64,000 bases of DNA. Origin: Burkholderiales bacterium (GTDB lineage: Bacteria; Pseudomonadota; Gammaproteobacteria; Burkholderiales; Casimicrobiaceae). Below the pieces are notes generated by a model, which saw nothing but the letters and a program-made list of their open reading frames with translations, was not told where the DNA came from and made no database searches. Made by a program: the position numbers and the translations under genes. The stretch lies in contig JAEUPL010000006.1 of the NCBI GenBank assembly GCA_016790165.1, positions 124,001 through 188,000 of the forward strand. The letters run 5' to 3'. Numbering within the stretch: position 1 is the stretch's first letter; each line of letters starts with the position of its first letter. Shown one piece after another: positions 46,082 to 57,556 of the stretch.

Positions 46082-46573
46082 CCCCGGCGTGAACTGCCCC
46101 GGCCAGAGCCACAGCCCACCTGCGGTCATCACCACATAGCGCAGAAATTTGCCCAGTGCACCCCAGAAGAAGCACGGCCAGAACGGCAATTTGAGCCAGC
46201 CAGCGACCGTTGCGAGCGGGTCGCCAATCACGGGCAGAAAGGCAAAGAAGCAGGCTTTCGGGCCGAGTCGTTCCAGCCAGACGAGCGCCTTGGCATGCAC
46301 CGACGAATGCTTGTAGTGCTCGTAGGCGCGCTTGGCGCCGTAGCCCATCCACCAGTTCACGCCGCCGCCCAGCGCGTTGCCAACGGTCGCCACGGCAACG
46401 GCTGGCCAGAACAGATGCGGGCTAAGTTTGACCAGGCCAAACACCGCAGGCTCCGAGCCCAGCGGAATCAAGGTCGCCGACACCAGACTCACGACGAATA
46501 CGGTGGACAAGCCGAATTCCGGCAGGGCCAGCGTGCGCAGCAGTTGGTTAAACCAGACGTCCATGCGAGGCAT
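46079..46573 (-). CDS. YqaA-like membrane protein (SNARE-associated/VTT fold)
   Basis: 164 residues, four to five membrane segments, with GSEPAVFG and the re-entrant segment NALGGGVNWWMGYGAKR, followed by FFAFLPVIGDPLATVAGWLKLPFW as in YqaA/DedA relatives. These are thought to move lipids or ions across the inner membrane; the precise role is unknown. Its TAA stop is part of repeat R5. ATG 46564 is an alternative start. Confidence 0.82.
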   Translation of the reverse strand: MPRMDVWFNQLLRTLALPEFGLSTVFVVSLVSATLIPLGSEPAVFGLVKLSPHLFWPAVAVATVGNALGGGVNWWMGYGAKRAYEHYKHSSVHAKALVWLERLGPKACFFAFLPVIGDPLATVAGWLKLPFWPCFFWGALGKFLRYVVMTAGGLWLWPGQFTPG

Positions 46574-46688
46574 TTTGCCGCAGCGTGGCTGTTTTCAAGC
46601 GCACGGCAGGGGCACTCAGGCACTCACGCGCGGTGTTAAAACATCAACAGCAAATGACTCGTCCATTCCATCCCAAGGAGACTTCCCC

Positions 46689-47882
46689 ATGATGCTTCGC
46701 AAACTGGCGACCGCGGGCGCGCTGGCGCTGCTCGCGATGGCTGGCACCGTCACGCAGGCGCAACCTCAGGGTGGCGCCGCGTTCGCGCTCTTGACCGAGA
46801 AAAAAGTGTTCTCGATGCCCGCCTACCAGACCTTCGGCGGACAGACCATCAAGGACGTCCGCGTTGGCTACGAGACCTACGGCAAGCTGAATGCCGCGGG
46901 CGACAACGCCATCTTCATCGCCCACTTCTACTCGGGCAACTCGCACGCGGCGGGCAAATACAAGCCGGGCGATGCGGCGGCCGGCTATTGGGATTCGATC
47001 ATCGGCCCCGGCAAACCGATCGACACGGACAAGTTCTTCGTCATCAGTGCCGATACCCTGTCGAACCTGAATACCAAAGACCCGAACGTCACCACCACCG
47101 GCCCGTCGTCCATCAACCCGGACACCGGCAAGCCGTACGGCATGAGCTTCCCGGTCGTCGCGATGCGCGACTCGGTGCGCGTGCACAAGGCGCTGGTCGA
47201 TTCGCTGGGCGTCAAGAAGCTCTACGCGGTTGCCGGTGCGTCGGGCGGTAGCGTGCAGGCGGTGGAATGGTCTGTGCTGTATCCGGATTTCGTCGACCGC
47301 GCGATTCCGGTGATCTCGCCGGGCCTGTCGATCTCGCCGTGGGTCGTGGCGCTGCTTGACCTCTGGGTCGCGCCGATCAAGGCGGACCCGAAGTGGAACA
47401 ACGGCGATTACTACGGCAAGGCCGAGCCGCTCGACGGCATCGCGCTGGCGCTGAAAACGGTCACGATCACGACACGCCACTGGACCTGGGTCGAAAAGGC
47501 CTTCGGCTACAAGCCCGCCGATGCAACCAAGCCGCCCGCCGCCGACATCAACAATCGCTTCGCCAGTGAAGACGCGCTGACCAAGGCCGGCATCGCCCGC
47601 GCGGTGACGACCGACGCCAACAACAAGATCTACATGGCCAAGGCGAACCAGTTGTTCAACGTGGAGGACGAAGCAGCAAAGGTGAAGGCCAAGTTCCTGT
47701 TCATCCCGGCCAAGACCGACCTCGTCTTCCCGCCCGAGATGTCGCAGGCTGCGGCGGCCAAGCTGCGCGGCCTCGGCAAGTCGGCTGAAGTCGTGGTGAT
47801 CGATGCCGGCGGCGGCCACCTCGACGGTGTGCTGGCGATTGCGCAGGCGGCCGACGCAATACGAGCATTCCTCGCGAAGTGA
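46689..47882 (+). CDS. secreted alpha/beta hydrolase related to homoserine O-acetyltransferase
   Basis: 397 residues: a signal peptide (MMLRKLATAGALALLAMAG...QAQ) then an alpha/beta-hydrolase of the MetX type: YETYGKLNAAGDNAIF, nucleophile loop AGASGGSVQA, Asp in PAKTDLVFPP and His in GGGHLDG. MetX enzymes are cytosolic, so the export signal and the S-G-G-S loop (in place of S-M-G-G) point to a periplasmic acyl-transferase or hydrolase of other purpose. AAGGAG lies 8 nt before the ATG. Confidence 0.83.
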   Translation: MMLRKLATAGALALLAMAGTVTQAQPQGGAAFALLTEKKVFSMPAYQTFGGQTIKDVRVGYETYGKLNAAGDNAIFIAHFYSGNSHAAGKYKPGDAAAGYWDSIIGPGKPIDTDKFFVISADTLSNLNTKDPNVTTTGPSSINPDTGKPYGMSFPVVAMRDSVRVHKALVDSLGVKKLYAVAGASGGSVQAVEWSVLYPDFVDRAIPVISPGLSISPWVVALLDLWVAPIKADPKWNNGDYYGKAEPLDGIALALKTVTITTRHWTWVEKAFGYKPADATKPPAADINNRFASEDALTKAGIARAVTTDANNKIYMAKANQLFNVEDEAAKVKAKFLFIPAKTDLVFPPEMSQAAAAKLRGLGKSAEVVVIDAGGGHLDGVLAIAQAADAIRAFLAK

Positions 47883-47884
47883 CG

Positions 47885-48541
47885 ATGAGGGCCGCTGCGG
47901 GTGCAATGCAGTCGTATTACGCCGCTCGCGCGACATACTACGACGCGGTGTACGAGCGGGTCGAACGCGCAGCGGACATCGCCTTCCTGCGCGAACACCT
48001 ACCCGCCCGGCTAGCCGCGCGAGACGTACTGGAGGTCGCTTGCGGTACCGGATACTGGTCACAGCATCTGGTGCGGCGTGTCCGTCGCCTTGTCCTGACC
48101 GACGCGGTGGCCGAGCCATTGGCGCTCGCCGCAACACGGCCCGGCATCGACGCCGCCAATTGCCACATCGCCGATGCCTATGCACCCCCGGAATCGCTCG
48201 GCAAATTCAATGGCCTGTTCGCGGGGCTCTGGTTCTCGCACGTCGCGAGGGCGCGGCGGGCGGCGTTCTTCACCGGCATCCATGCGCGCTTGACTCCTGG
48301 CGCACGCGTGCTTCTGATCGACAACAACGAAGCGCAGCGGCGCGACTTTCCAAACGAAGAAGTCGACGCACAGGGCGACACCTATCAACTGCGCACGCTA
48401 CGCGATGGCAGTATTCACCGCGTGCTCAAGAATTTCCCGTCCAGGGACGAACTGCAGGCGCATGTGCAGGCTGCGGGCGGTCGCGTTACCGACTACCGCA
48501 ACCTCGACAATTTTTGGTTGCTGGAGTATGAGTTGGGGTAG
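47885..48541 (+). CDS. class I SAM-dependent methyltransferase
   Basis: 218 residues: MQSYYAARATYYDAVY, then the SAM loop VLEVACGTGYWSQHL and the acidic LTDAVAEPL strand, followed by FNGLFAGLWFSHV. A small-molecule methyltransferase of unknown substrate. Start choices: GTG 47879 (overlaps the upstream stop), ATG 47885 or ATG 47906; 47885 is taken because of the GAAG just before it. It is coupled or nearly coupled to the hydrolase gene. Confidence 0.82.
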   Translation: MRAAAGAMQSYYAARATYYDAVYERVERAADIAFLREHLPARLAARDVLEVACGTGYWSQHLVRRVRRLVLTDAVAEPLALAATRPGIDAANCHIADAYAPPESLGKFNGLFAGLWFSHVARARRAAFFTGIHARLTPGARVLLIDNNEAQRRDFPNEEVDAQGDTYQLRTLRDGSIHRVLKNFPSRDELQAHVQAAGGRVTDYRNLDNFWLLEYELG

Positions 48542-48904
48542 TGACGTAGCCCGGATTAGGCGCGCCAGACTATCGTCGATACTGAGCTCGGTTGAGCGCA
48601 TTGGCCGTACTCCGGGATTGGTGCGTTTGCACGATGGTTGACTTTGCCAGCCGACTCGACAAAAGTGCCTCGATTACGCGCTTTGCGCTAATCGCGGCTA
48701 CGGTTCACGGTTTCGTCCAATCGACGATACGCAAACCGGCGGCACTTCGAAATTCCTTGGTGTGGTTGGTCACGAGCTGTGGTAGGGCGGGCATCGCCCG
48801 CCGTGTGATGACCAGCGAAGCATCAAACTCACGGCGTTCACGGGATGTTTACGTGGCGGGCAATGGCCCGCCCTACGACTACGCCGCCGCCGATGCTCGA
48901 AACG
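48542..48904. other. 363-bp gene-free region with REP-like hairpins
   Basis: No gene could be supported. GTAGGGCGGGC-ATC-GCCCGCC (48783-48802) and GGCGGGC-AATG-GCCCGCCCTAC (48855-48876) are inverted copies of one unit, each with a 7-bp stem, flanking about 50 bp. The methyltransferase gene ends to the left and the aldehyde dehydrogenase gene ends to the right. Confidence 0.55.
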
Positions 48905-50341
48905 CTAAACGCTGGTCATCGCCACGGTCTTGGTGTTGAGGTAGGCCTCCAGCGCCTCCGGGCCGCCTTCGCTGCCGTAGCCCGAGTCCTTGATACCGCC
49001 GAAGGGCAGCTCGGCCCACGGCGCGGCGGGCTGGTTGATCCACAGCATGCCGGTCTGCACCTGAGCACTGAGCTGATGCGCGTTCTTGATGCTGCTGGTG
49101 AAGGCATAGGCCGAGAGGCCGAACGGCAGGCGGTTGGCCTCGGCGATGGCTTCGTCGAGGTTTTTCACAGAGCGAACTGCCGCCATCGGGCCGAACGGTT
49201 CGTTGTTGAACACCGAGCTGTCAAGCGGCGGGTCGAGCAGCACCGTGGGCTGGAAGAAGTTACCGCTGGTGCCGATGCGCTCGCCGCCGGTCGCGAGCGT
49301 GGCGCCGCGCTTGACGGCGTCTTCGGTGATTTCCTGCATCGCGGTGACGCGGCGCGGATTGGCCAGCGGGCCCATCTGGATGCCGGCTTCGAGGCCGGAG
49401 CCCACCTTCAAGCCTTGCGAATACTTCACCAGGCCCGCGACGAATTCTTCGCGCGCCGCTTCTTCCACGAGGAAGCGCGTGGGCGAGATGCACACTTGTC
49501 CCGCGTTGCGGAATTTGGCGCCAGCGATCACTTTGACGGCATGCGCGATGTTGGCGTCGGCGGCCACGATCACCGGCGCATGCCCGCCGAGCTCCATGGT
49601 CAGGCGCTTCATGTGCTTGCCCGCGAGCGAGGCGAGCATCTTGCCCACCGGCGTCGAGCCGGTGAAGGTGATCTTGCGGATGACCGGATGCGGGATCAGG
49701 TAGTTGCTGATCTCGGCCGGGTCGCCGTAGACCAGCCCGACGACGCCTGCGGGCAGGCCGGCATCGACAAAGGCGCGGATCAGCTCGGCGGGCGACGCCG
49801 GCGTTTCTTCGGCCGCCTTGACGATCATCGAGCAGCCGGTCGCCAGCGCGGCAGAGAGCTTGCGCACCACCTGGTTGATCGGGAAGTTCCACGGCGTGAA
49901 CGCGGCGACGGGGCCGACCGGCTCCTTGAGCACCATCTGCTGTTGCACCAGAGAGCGCGGCGACACGATGCGGCCATAGACGCGGCGGCTTTCCTCGGCG
50001 AACCATTCGATGATGTCGCAGGACATGCCAATCTCAACCTTCGCTTCGGCGAGCGGTTTGCCTTGTTCCATCGTCATCAGGGTCGCGATGGCGTCGGCGC
50101 GCTCGCGCAGGAGTGCGGCGGCGGCGCGCATGACCTTGGCCCGTTCGACGGCGGGCGTGTTCTTCCAGACGTCAAAGCCCTTGGCTGCCGCGGCCAGCGC
50201 GTCCTCAAGGTCGGCAGTGCTGGCCTTGGCGACGGTGCCGATGGTGCTGCCGTCGGCGGGGTTGTAGACCGGCAGGGTCGCGTTGCCACGGGCGGCACGC
50301 CATTCGTTGTTGATCAGGAGCTGAACGTTGGGGTAGGTCAT
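48905..50341 (-). CDS. NAD(P)-dependent succinate-semialdehyde-type dehydrogenase
   Basis: 478 residues: [14 protein letters not shown], the catalytic Glu in [11 protein letters not shown], the catalytic Cys in [12 protein letters not shown], and EPFGPMAAV. The Q-V-C-I-S-P-T-R pattern is that of succinate-semialdehyde dehydrogenase. It oxidises an aldehyde acid to a diacid. Start at ATG 50341; a TTG two codons upstream is less likely. No partner transaminase is near. Confidence 0.85.
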   Translation of the reverse strand: MTYPNVQLLINNEWRAARGNATLPVYNPADGSTIGTVAKASTADLEDALAAAAKGFDVWKNTPAVERAKVMRAAAALLRERADAIATLMTMEQGKPLAEAKVEIGMSCDIIEWFAEESRRVYGRIVSPRSLVQQQMVLKEPVGPVAAFTPWNFPINQVVRKLSAALATGCSMIVKAAEETPASPAELIRAFVDAGLPAGVVGLVYGDPAEISNYLIPHPVIRKITFTGSTPVGKMLASLAGKHMKRLTMELGGHAPVIVAADANIAHAVKVIAGAKFRNAGQVCISPTRFLVEEAAREEFVAGLVKYSQGLKVGSGLEAGIQMGPLANPRRVTAMQEITEDAVKRGATLATGGERIGTSGNFFQPTVLLDPPLDSSVFNNEPFGPMAAVRSVKNLDEAIAEANRLPFGLSAYAFTSSIKNAHQLSAQVQTGMLWINQPAAPWAELPFGGIKDSGYGSEGGPEALEAYLNTKTVAMTSV

Positions 50342-50554
50342 ATGCAATGTGATGGGTCGCTGTGAAAGGTTGGATTCGGTGTGCTGCTGTCTGCTGCACC
50401 GATGTGGCGCCCGAGTGTAAGCGTCGATTGGCGGAGTGTCATCCGATCTGCATTTGCGCGATACAGCGGCTGGATTCGGTGCTCCGCGTAATTCATCATG
50501 GAGTCGATGGCCGGGACCACCACGCGACGGGCACGATGCTTGTCCCTGACTGCG

Positions 50555-50818
50555 CTACCGCTTGAGGAAGCCAATCGCACTTTCCTGCTCGGTTTCGACG
50601 TACCACCGCACCATCGCGTGCGGCACGTTGAGCGAAAGCTTACCTCCGTGTTCGCCGTCGACACCGGTGTCGATGACCATCGTGAAGAAAGGCCCGCTGA
50701 CGTCAACTTCGTCGCAGCGGAAGTAATACCCGACGGTGTTTTTCTTCGCGTAAGCGAGAAACGGCTGTAGTTGGCGGGCACCGTCGTCGGTGAGTTGTAC
50801 TGCGATGGCTGGTTTCAT
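50555..50818 (-). CDS. small conserved-looking protein of unknown function
   Basis: 87 residues without a family I recognise. It is a soluble alpha/beta-like protein (LTDDGARQLQPFLAYAKK, DVSGPFFTMVID) with no signal peptide or cysteine cluster. GGAG lies before the ATG at 50818. It starts 17 bp after the moaA stop on the same strand, so it is probably made with moaA. Confidence 0.65.
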   Translation of the reverse strand: MKPAIAVQLTDDGARQLQPFLAYAKKNTVGYYFRCDEVDVSGPFFTMVIDTGVDGEHGGKLSLNVPHAMVRWYVETEQESAIGFLKR

Positions 50819-50835
50819 GGGGTCTCCTGCCGGCA

Positions 50836-51972
50836 CTAGCCGCCGATGTAGCTCATTTCGACTTTGCGCGAACGCGCCGTCGCGTCACTGCGAATTTCGC
50901 TGTAGCGGTCGGCACGCGCTTGCCACACACCGGCGAGACGCGCGGCGATGTCCTCGTCGCTCGCGTCGCCCCGCAGCAGCGCGCGAAAATCAACGCCATC
51001 ATCGGCAAACAGACAGGTGTAGATCTTTCCATCGGTCGACAGCCGCGCGCGCGTGCAACTGCTGCAAAACGCCTGTGTCACGCTGGAAATGACGCCAATT
51101 TCACCGCCACCGTCGGCGTAGCGCCAGCGTTCGGCCACCTCGCCAGCATACTGGGCGTCGACCGCTACCAGCGGATGCGCCGCATGAATGGCGGCGATCA
51201 CATCGCGGCTCGGCACCACATCGTCCATGCGCCAGCCGTTGGTGGCGCCGACATCCATGAATTCGATGAATCGAACGACCACGCCACTGCCACGAAAGTG
51301 CTGCGCCATCGCAACGATGCCATCGTCGTTGACGCCTCGCTTGACCACCATATTGACCTTCACTGGCGCGAGGCCCGCGGCGAGGGCGGCATCGATCCCC
51401 GAGAGGACATCACGTACCGGGAACTCAACGTCGTTCATCGCGCGAAAGGTCGCGTCGTCCAGTGAATCGAGTGACACCGTAATGCGCTGCAGGCCCGCCG
51501 CCTTCAACGCATTTGCCTGTTTGACGAGCGTGGAGCCGTTGGTAGTAAGCGTGAGATCAAGCGCGGCACCGTCCGGCGTGCGCAGCGCTGAAAGCATCTC
51601 GATCAGGCGCGGCAAATGCCGACGCAACGTGGGTTCGCCGCCCGTGAGCCGGATTTTTTCGACGCCGAGTTGCGTGGCGACTCGCGCGAACCGTGTGATT
51701 TCCTCGAACGACAGCAGCGCGTCTTGCGGAAGGAAGCGATACCCCGGGCCGAACACATCCTTCGGCATGCAATAGGTGCAGCGAAAGTTGCAACGATCCG
51801 TGACCGAAATGCGCAAGTCATGCAGCGGACGATCACGGCGATCGGCCACGCGGCGCATGGCGCGCAGATCCGCCAGATCAGCACCGTTGACTGCGTCGAC
51901 GGTGCTCGTCCGACCCGCGGTGAGCGGCGCGATCGGAATGACGACGCCGGGAACATGCGAGCGTTCACCCAT
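50836..51972 (-). CDS. moaA: GTP 3',8-cyclase MoaA
   Basis: 378 residues. Radical-SAM cluster [10 protein letters not shown] near residue 64, the second Fe-S site in [19 protein letters not shown], the GTP-binding stretch LTGGEPTLR, and a C-terminal GG (MSYIGG) needed for activity. It makes 3',8-cyclo-GTP, the first step of molybdenum cofactor synthesis. About 50 residues precede the usual N-terminus. Start at ATG 51972. Confidence 0.93.
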   Translation of the reverse strand: MGERSHVPGVVIPIAPLTAGRTSTVDAVNGADLADLRAMRRVADRRDRPLHDLRISVTDRCNFRCTYCMPKDVFGPGYRFLPQDALLSFEEITRFARVATQLGVEKIRLTGGEPTLRRHLPRLIEMLSALRTPDGAALDLTLTTNGSTLVKQANALKAAGLQRITVSLDSLDDATFRAMNDVEFPVRDVLSGIDAALAAGLAPVKVNMVVKRGVNDDGIVAMAQHFRGSGVVVRFIEFMDVGATNGWRMDDVVPSRDVIAAIHAAHPLVAVDAQYAGEVAERWRYADGGGEIGVISSVTQAFCSSCTRARLSTDGKIYTCLFADDGVDFRALLRGDASDEDIAARLAGVWQARADRYSEIRSDATARSRKVEMSYIGG

Positions 51973-52132
51973 GGGGTCAGAGAGAGCGATTGCCACTGAG
52001 TTGCCGAAGCGGCGTATTGTGCTCGATTTGTGCTCGGCACGGCGCAAGCGACGCGGGAAATCACGCAGTCAACGGGCGTTGTCGAGCACGGCGGCGGTGT
52101 CCTGCCGCACCACGACGCAAGGCGGAAATACA

Positions 52133-52160
52133 TTCAACCCCGAACCTGATTCGCTATAAT
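52133..52160 (+). promoter_or_regulatory. promoter of tRNA-Ser
   Basis: TATAAT at 52155-52160, preceded after 16 bp by a weak TTCAAC (52133-52138). The -10 element lies 10 bp before the first tRNA base. Confidence 0.6.
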
Positions 52161-52170
52161 CAACAGTCTC

Positions 52171-52258
52171 GGAGAGGTGGCAGAGTGGTTGAATGTACCT
52201 GACTCGAAATCAGGCGTACCGCAAGGTATCGGGGGTTCGAATCCCCCCCTCTCCGCCA
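52171..52258 (+). tRNA. tRNA-Ser (anticodon CGA)
   Basis: 88 nt including the encoded CCA. Acceptor stem GGAGAGG pairs with CCTCTCC; the anticodon stem CCTGA/TCAGG encloses loop CT-CGA-AA; the T-loop is GTTCGAATC; a long variable arm is present as expected for serine. It reads UCG codons. Confidence 0.97.
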
Positions 52259-52270
52259 AGACACTAAAAA

Positions 52271-52297
52271 AACGGGCCGATCAGGCCCGTTTTCATT
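52271..52297 (+). terminator. Rho-independent terminator after tRNA-Ser
   Basis: AACGGGCC-GATCA-GGCCCGTT forms an 8-bp stem, followed by TTCATTT and preceded by a run of A. Confidence 0.8.
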
Positions 52298-52426
52298 TCC
52301 TGCCCTCAAGCGTTCCCCCAACGGCGCGTGCGACAACGTGCGTCGTGATGCGGAGACGCAGATGTCCCGCTACCAGCCAAACTCGGTTACGCTCCGGCAT
52401 GGGAGGCGACAGGGAAGGGGGACGAC

Positions 52427-52690
52427 GTGCAATTGTTGGAGCGGCATCGCGCGTATTGGCGCAGCAATCTGCGGTTGACGGCAGGCCTGCTGGCGGTGTG
52501 GTTTGCGGCAGGCTTTGTTGCTGCATTTTTCGCACGCGATCTGCAGTCTTTCAACTTTTTCGGCTGGCCTTTCTCATTCTGGATGGCGGCGCAGGGCTCG
52601 CTCATTGTGTTCGTCCTCATTGTGTGGGCGTATGACCGGGCAATGAATCTGCTCGATCGACGATACGGCGTTGAGGAAGCCGATGAATGA
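52427..52690 (+). CDS. DUF4212 small subunit of sodium/solute symporter
   Basis: 87 residues with two membrane segments (LRLTAGLLAVWFAAGFVAAFFA and FSFWMAAQGSLIVFVLIVWAY). The Y-W-x-x-N-L-R-L-T start is characteristic of DUF4212 proteins that pair with VC_2705-type symporters, whose gene follows 81 bp downstream. GTG is the start codon, with AGGGAAGGGGG just upstream. Confidence 0.85.
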   Translation: MQLLERHRAYWRSNLRLTAGLLAVWFAAGFVAAFFARDLQSFNFFGWPFSFWMAAQGSLIVFVLIVWAYDRAMNLLDRRYGVEEADE

Positions 52691-52771
52691 ACGCTGCTGT
52701 GCTGCAGATCGTCGGTTCGCTGATGCGAAAGGTGCTGCGTTTGATCGCCGCGCGCCCGTCATGAGCCGCGA

Positions 52772-54889
52772 ATGATGTCGAAGCCCCCTTTAGCCGACTC
52801 CACCGGCACATTGCCGGGTTCTGCACCTCCCCGCTTGTCTCGCCCACCGCAACAGGCCTTCAACGCCTACCTCAAGCGCGTGTACATCTGGTACACACTG
52901 GGATTTCTGTTCTTCGTCGGCGCCGTCGCCGTGCTTGAGCGCCTGCGCATGCCCCGCGTCTGGATTGGCTACATCTTTCTGCTGGCGACGGTCGTGATGT
53001 ATGCCGTGATCGGTGTGATGAGTCGAACGTCAGATGCCGCCGAATACTACGTGGCAGGTCGGCGCGTGCCAGCGGTGTTCAATGGCATGGCAACCGGGGC
53101 GGACTGGATGTCCGCGGCTTCGTTTATCGGGCTGGCTGGCACGCTCTACCTGCAGGGCTTCTCGGGGCTGGCCTTTGTGCTCGGCTGGACGGGCGGCTAC
53201 GTGCTGGTGGCGCTGTGCCTCGCGCCGTATCTGCGCAAGTTCGGGCAGTACACCATCCCCGACTTTCTTGGGGCGCGCTACGGTGGGCAGGTAGCACGGG
53301 GCGTGGGCGCAGCGATTGCCGTACTGTGCTCATTCGTCTACATCGTGGCGCAGATCTATGGTGTCGGCGTCATTACTGCGCGGCTGACCAACCTGGCCTA
53401 TGAAGTCGGCGTGTTCGTTGGTCTCGCCGGCATCCTGGTGTGTTCATTTCTCGGCGGCATGCGAGCGGTGACCTGGACGCAGGTGGCGCAATACATCATC
53501 CTCATCATCGCGTACATGATCCCGGTGGTGTGGCTGTCGATGAAGCACACCGGCAATCCTGTCCCGCAACTTGCCTACGGCGCTGTGCTGGAAAAGGTGA
53601 CGGAGCGCGAGACGGCATTGCTCAATGATCCAAAAGAGGTCGAGGTCCGAGCGCTCTTTGCACTGCGAGGTACGGCGGCCGAGGAGAAGTTGAACGGGTT
53701 GCCGGCATCCTTTGAGCGCGGCCGGGGCGAGTTGCAGCGCGCGCTTGAAGCTGCCAAAGCCCTGGGCAGCCCAGCCGAGGTGATCGAATCGGCGCAGAAG
53801 GCGGTAGACACATATCCGAAAGACGCCAAGGCCGCCGAGCAGGCCTGGCGCAAGCAGGCCGCCGTGAAAAGCCGCAGCACTGCACCGGCGCCGCACGGTG
53901 AACCCTACCCGGGCAAGGACGAGGAAGCCCGCAATGCCGCGCGCCGTAACTTTCTGGCGCTGGTGTTTTGCCTGATGGTTGGCACGGCAGGGTTGCCGCA
54001 CATTTTGATGCGCTACTACACCACACCCAGCGTGCGGGAGGCGCGGCGGTCTGTGTTCTGGTCGCTGTTTTTCATCTTCCTGCTCTACTTCACCGCTCCG
54101 GCGTTGGCGGTGCTGGTCAAGTACGATCTTTACACGCTCCTCGTTGGCAGTGATTTCTCAAAGCTGCCGGCGTGGGTCAATTCGTGGGCGCGGGTAGATC
54201 CGTCGCTGTTGTCGATAACCGACGTCAATCGCGATGGCATCGTGCAGCTCGCGGAAATCTTCATTGGACCCGACATCGTGATGCTGGCGACACCCGAGAT
54301 CGCTGGCTTGCCGTATGTCATTTCCGGGCTGGTAGCGGCAGGGGGACTCGCCGCGGCGTTGTCCACTGCGGACGGCTTGCTGCTAACCATCTCCAATGCG
54401 CTTTCGCACGATGTCTATCACAAGATGGTCAATCCGAACGCATCCACGACGCTGCGCATTGGCGTCTCCAAGGCGGTGTTGTTGGTCGTGGCGATGATGG
54501 CGGCTTATGTCGCCGCACAAAAGCCGGCTGATATTTTGTTTCTGGTGTCAGCCGCGTTTTCGATGGCGGCGGCCGGCTTCTTTCCGGCGCTGGTACTTGG
54601 CATTTTCTGGAAACGTGCGACCGGCCTGGCTGCGGTCGCAGGCATGCTCGCCGGCTTGGGAACCACGTTCTATTACATGGCGACGACGCACCCGTGGCTG
54701 CGTCAGCTATTCGGCGTGCGTGCAAGCATTGCGGAATGCACGTGGTGGGATATTTCGCCCATCTCGGCAGGCGTGTTCGGCGTGCCGGTTGGCTTCGCCG
54801 TGATCGTGCTGCTGTCGCTCGTCAGCCGGCGGCCAAATCGAGATACCGATCAATTTGTGGATCAGGTGCGTTACCCGAATTTGCGTTGA
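52772..54889 (+). CDS. sodium/solute symporter, VC_2705 subfamily
   Basis: 705 residues of the SSS family. RTSDAAEYYVAGRRVP, then ATGADWMSAASFIGLAG, is the conserved sodium-site segment, and GLAAALSTADGLLLTISNALSHD is the typical late helix. A hydrophilic, charged insert at about residues 275-390 breaks the membrane part, as in other members of this subfamily. It probably imports a short organic acid such as acetate with sodium, together with the DUF4212 partner. Confidence 0.88.
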   Translation: MMSKPPLADSTGTLPGSAPPRLSRPPQQAFNAYLKRVYIWYTLGFLFFVGAVAVLERLRMPRVWIGYIFLLATVVMYAVIGVMSRTSDAAEYYVAGRRVPAVFNGMATGADWMSAASFIGLAGTLYLQGFSGLAFVLGWTGGYVLVALCLAPYLRKFGQYTIPDFLGARYGGQVARGVGAAIAVLCSFVYIVAQIYGVGVITARLTNLAYEVGVFVGLAGILVCSFLGGMRAVTWTQVAQYIILIIAYMIPVVWLSMKHTGNPVPQLAYGAVLEKVTERETALLNDPKEVEVRALFALRGTAAEEKLNGLPASFERGRGELQRALEAAKALGSPAEVIESAQKAVDTYPKDAKAAEQAWRKQAAVKSRSTAPAPHGEPYPGKDEEARNAARRNFLALVFCLMVGTAGLPHILMRYYTTPSVREARRSVFWSLFFIFLLYFTAPALAVLVKYDLYTLLVGSDFSKLPAWVNSWARVDPSLLSITDVNRDGIVQLAEIFIGPDIVMLATPEIAGLPYVISGLVAAGGLAAALSTADGLLLTISNALSHDVYHKMVNPNASTTLRIGVSKAVLLVVAMMAAYVAAQKPADILFLVSAAFSMAAAGFFPALVLGIFWKRATGLAAVAGMLAGLGTTFYYMATTHPWLRQLFGVRASIAECTWWDISPISAGVFGVPVGFAVIVLLSLVSRRPNRDTDQFVDQVRYPNLR

Positions 54890-54916
54890 TGCGCAGCGAG
54901 CTGCCGCCGCGAGTGC

Positions 54917-55531
54917 TCAGGCGGCGGTCGGGTCGGTCGCCTTGAATGACGGCCGAGCGGCCAGCTTGCGATAGAGGCGTGCGAGGTTGGGATGTGTCAC
55001 CTCCCAGGTGATGTCCGGGAAGCGAAATTTCAGGTAACCCAGAGCGCAGCCGGTGGCGATGTCCGCCAGCGTCAGCGCGTTGCCGACGCAGTATTCCCGC
55101 TCGCCCAGTTCACGGGCCATCTCGTCGAGGCAGGCGATGACTTTGCTGCGCTGCCGGTCAATCTGCTTGGCGCTCGACGCGTTCTGATCGGGACGATTGC
55201 CCTCAAGACGAGCCAGGATCGCCGCATCACAGAGGCCATCGGCAATCGCCTCCCAGCGCTTGCTGGCGATGCGGTCCCGAGATCCGTCGGGGATCAGCCG
55301 ATGCACGGGTGACAGGCCGTCGAGGTATTCCACGATCACGCGGGAATCGAACAGGCTCTGCCCGTCGTCCATGATCAGTGCTGGCACCTTACCCAACGGG
55401 TTGGTACGGGCAATGGTCGCGTCTGCGGACCAGGGATCAACCGGCTCCAGATCGAGGTCGAGTTTCTTCTCCGCCGCAACGATGCGAACTTTTCGTGCGT
55501 AGGGGCTGGTGGCCGAGTGGAGGAGTTTCAT
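54917..55531 (-). CDS. glutathione S-transferase
   Basis: 204 residues. N-terminal thioredoxin-like domain: LLHSATSPYARKVRIVAAEK with SPYARKVR as the glutathione site, then NPLGKVPALIMDDG (cis-Pro) and SLFDSRVIVEYLD. The C-terminal helical domain has LTLADIATGCALGYL. It probably conjugates or reduces electrophiles. Convergent with the symporter, 27 bp apart. Confidence 0.9.
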   Translation of the reverse strand: MKLLHSATSPYARKVRIVAAEKKLDLDLEPVDPWSADATIARTNPLGKVPALIMDDGQSLFDSRVIVEYLDGLSPVHRLIPDGSRDRIASKRWEAIADGLCDAAILARLEGNRPDQNASSAKQIDRQRSKVIACLDEMARELGEREYCVGNALTLADIATGCALGYLKFRFPDITWEVTHPNLARLYRKLAARPSFKATDPTAA

Positions 55532-55571
55532 GGAACGGCAGGCTGTATTTTTGTGGCGACAACGAATCTAG

Positions 55572-57173
<1,602 letters not shown>

Positions 57174-57176
<3 letters not shown>

Positions 57177-57297
57177 CAGCTTTTGCGCCGTATGCGCCTC
57201 TAGAAGGCGGTTGCGCGCGCATATTGCTATATGTCGACTTTGCATTAATTGTTGCTGAGATCGTTATGCTGCGGGCGTTGCGAGCCGAAAGTCGTTG
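57174..57297. repeat. 124-bp palindromic repeat, copy R6
   Basis: The left end is TAACAGCTTT, whose TAA is the purB stop codon. The centre is ATGTCGACTT (GTCGAC at 57233-57238) and the right end AAAGTCGTTG. Same length and centre position as the other five. Arms contain GC-rich pairing such as GCGCCGTATGCGC. Confidence 0.83.
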
Positions 57298-57482
57298 CCA
57301 AGGCGTTTCTAGCCGTGCGAACCAGATCGCGGGCGACCCGCCATCTCGCATCGAGTCCGTCTCGCGCGTGCTCACGCCGCGCTCGCGCTTGGGATTTGCT
57401 GCGCTGCTTTGAAGCTGTACGGCGACATGAGGCGCTGCCCGAGCGAATGCAATTCGCTGAATATGCATAGGCCCAGCGCGCA

Positions 57483-57512
57483 TTGTTCGCCGCGTGCACC
57501 ACCGCCTAGAAT
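57483..57512 (+). promoter_or_regulatory. sigma-70-like promoter of fccAB
   Basis: TTGTTC at 57483-57488, an 18-bp spacer, then TAGAAT at 57507-57512, 45 bp before the fccA start. The 185 bp between repeat R6 and this promoter hold no visible gene. Confidence 0.45.
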
Positions 57513-57556
57513 CGCCTCGAGGCGGATCGTCACCGCTACCAGGAGGAAGCCAATTC

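Noticed and set aside
48637..48701. Possible seventh copy of the 124-bp repeat around GTTGACTT
   Set aside because: The expected ends at 59 bp before and 65 bp after the centre do not match TAACRGCTTT or AAAGCYGTTA.
48845..50365. Long plus-strand open frame opposite the aldehyde dehydrogenase
   Set aside because: It mirrors the dehydrogenase gene on the other strand; the translation is His/Arg/Gly-rich with no motif, as expected from high GC content.
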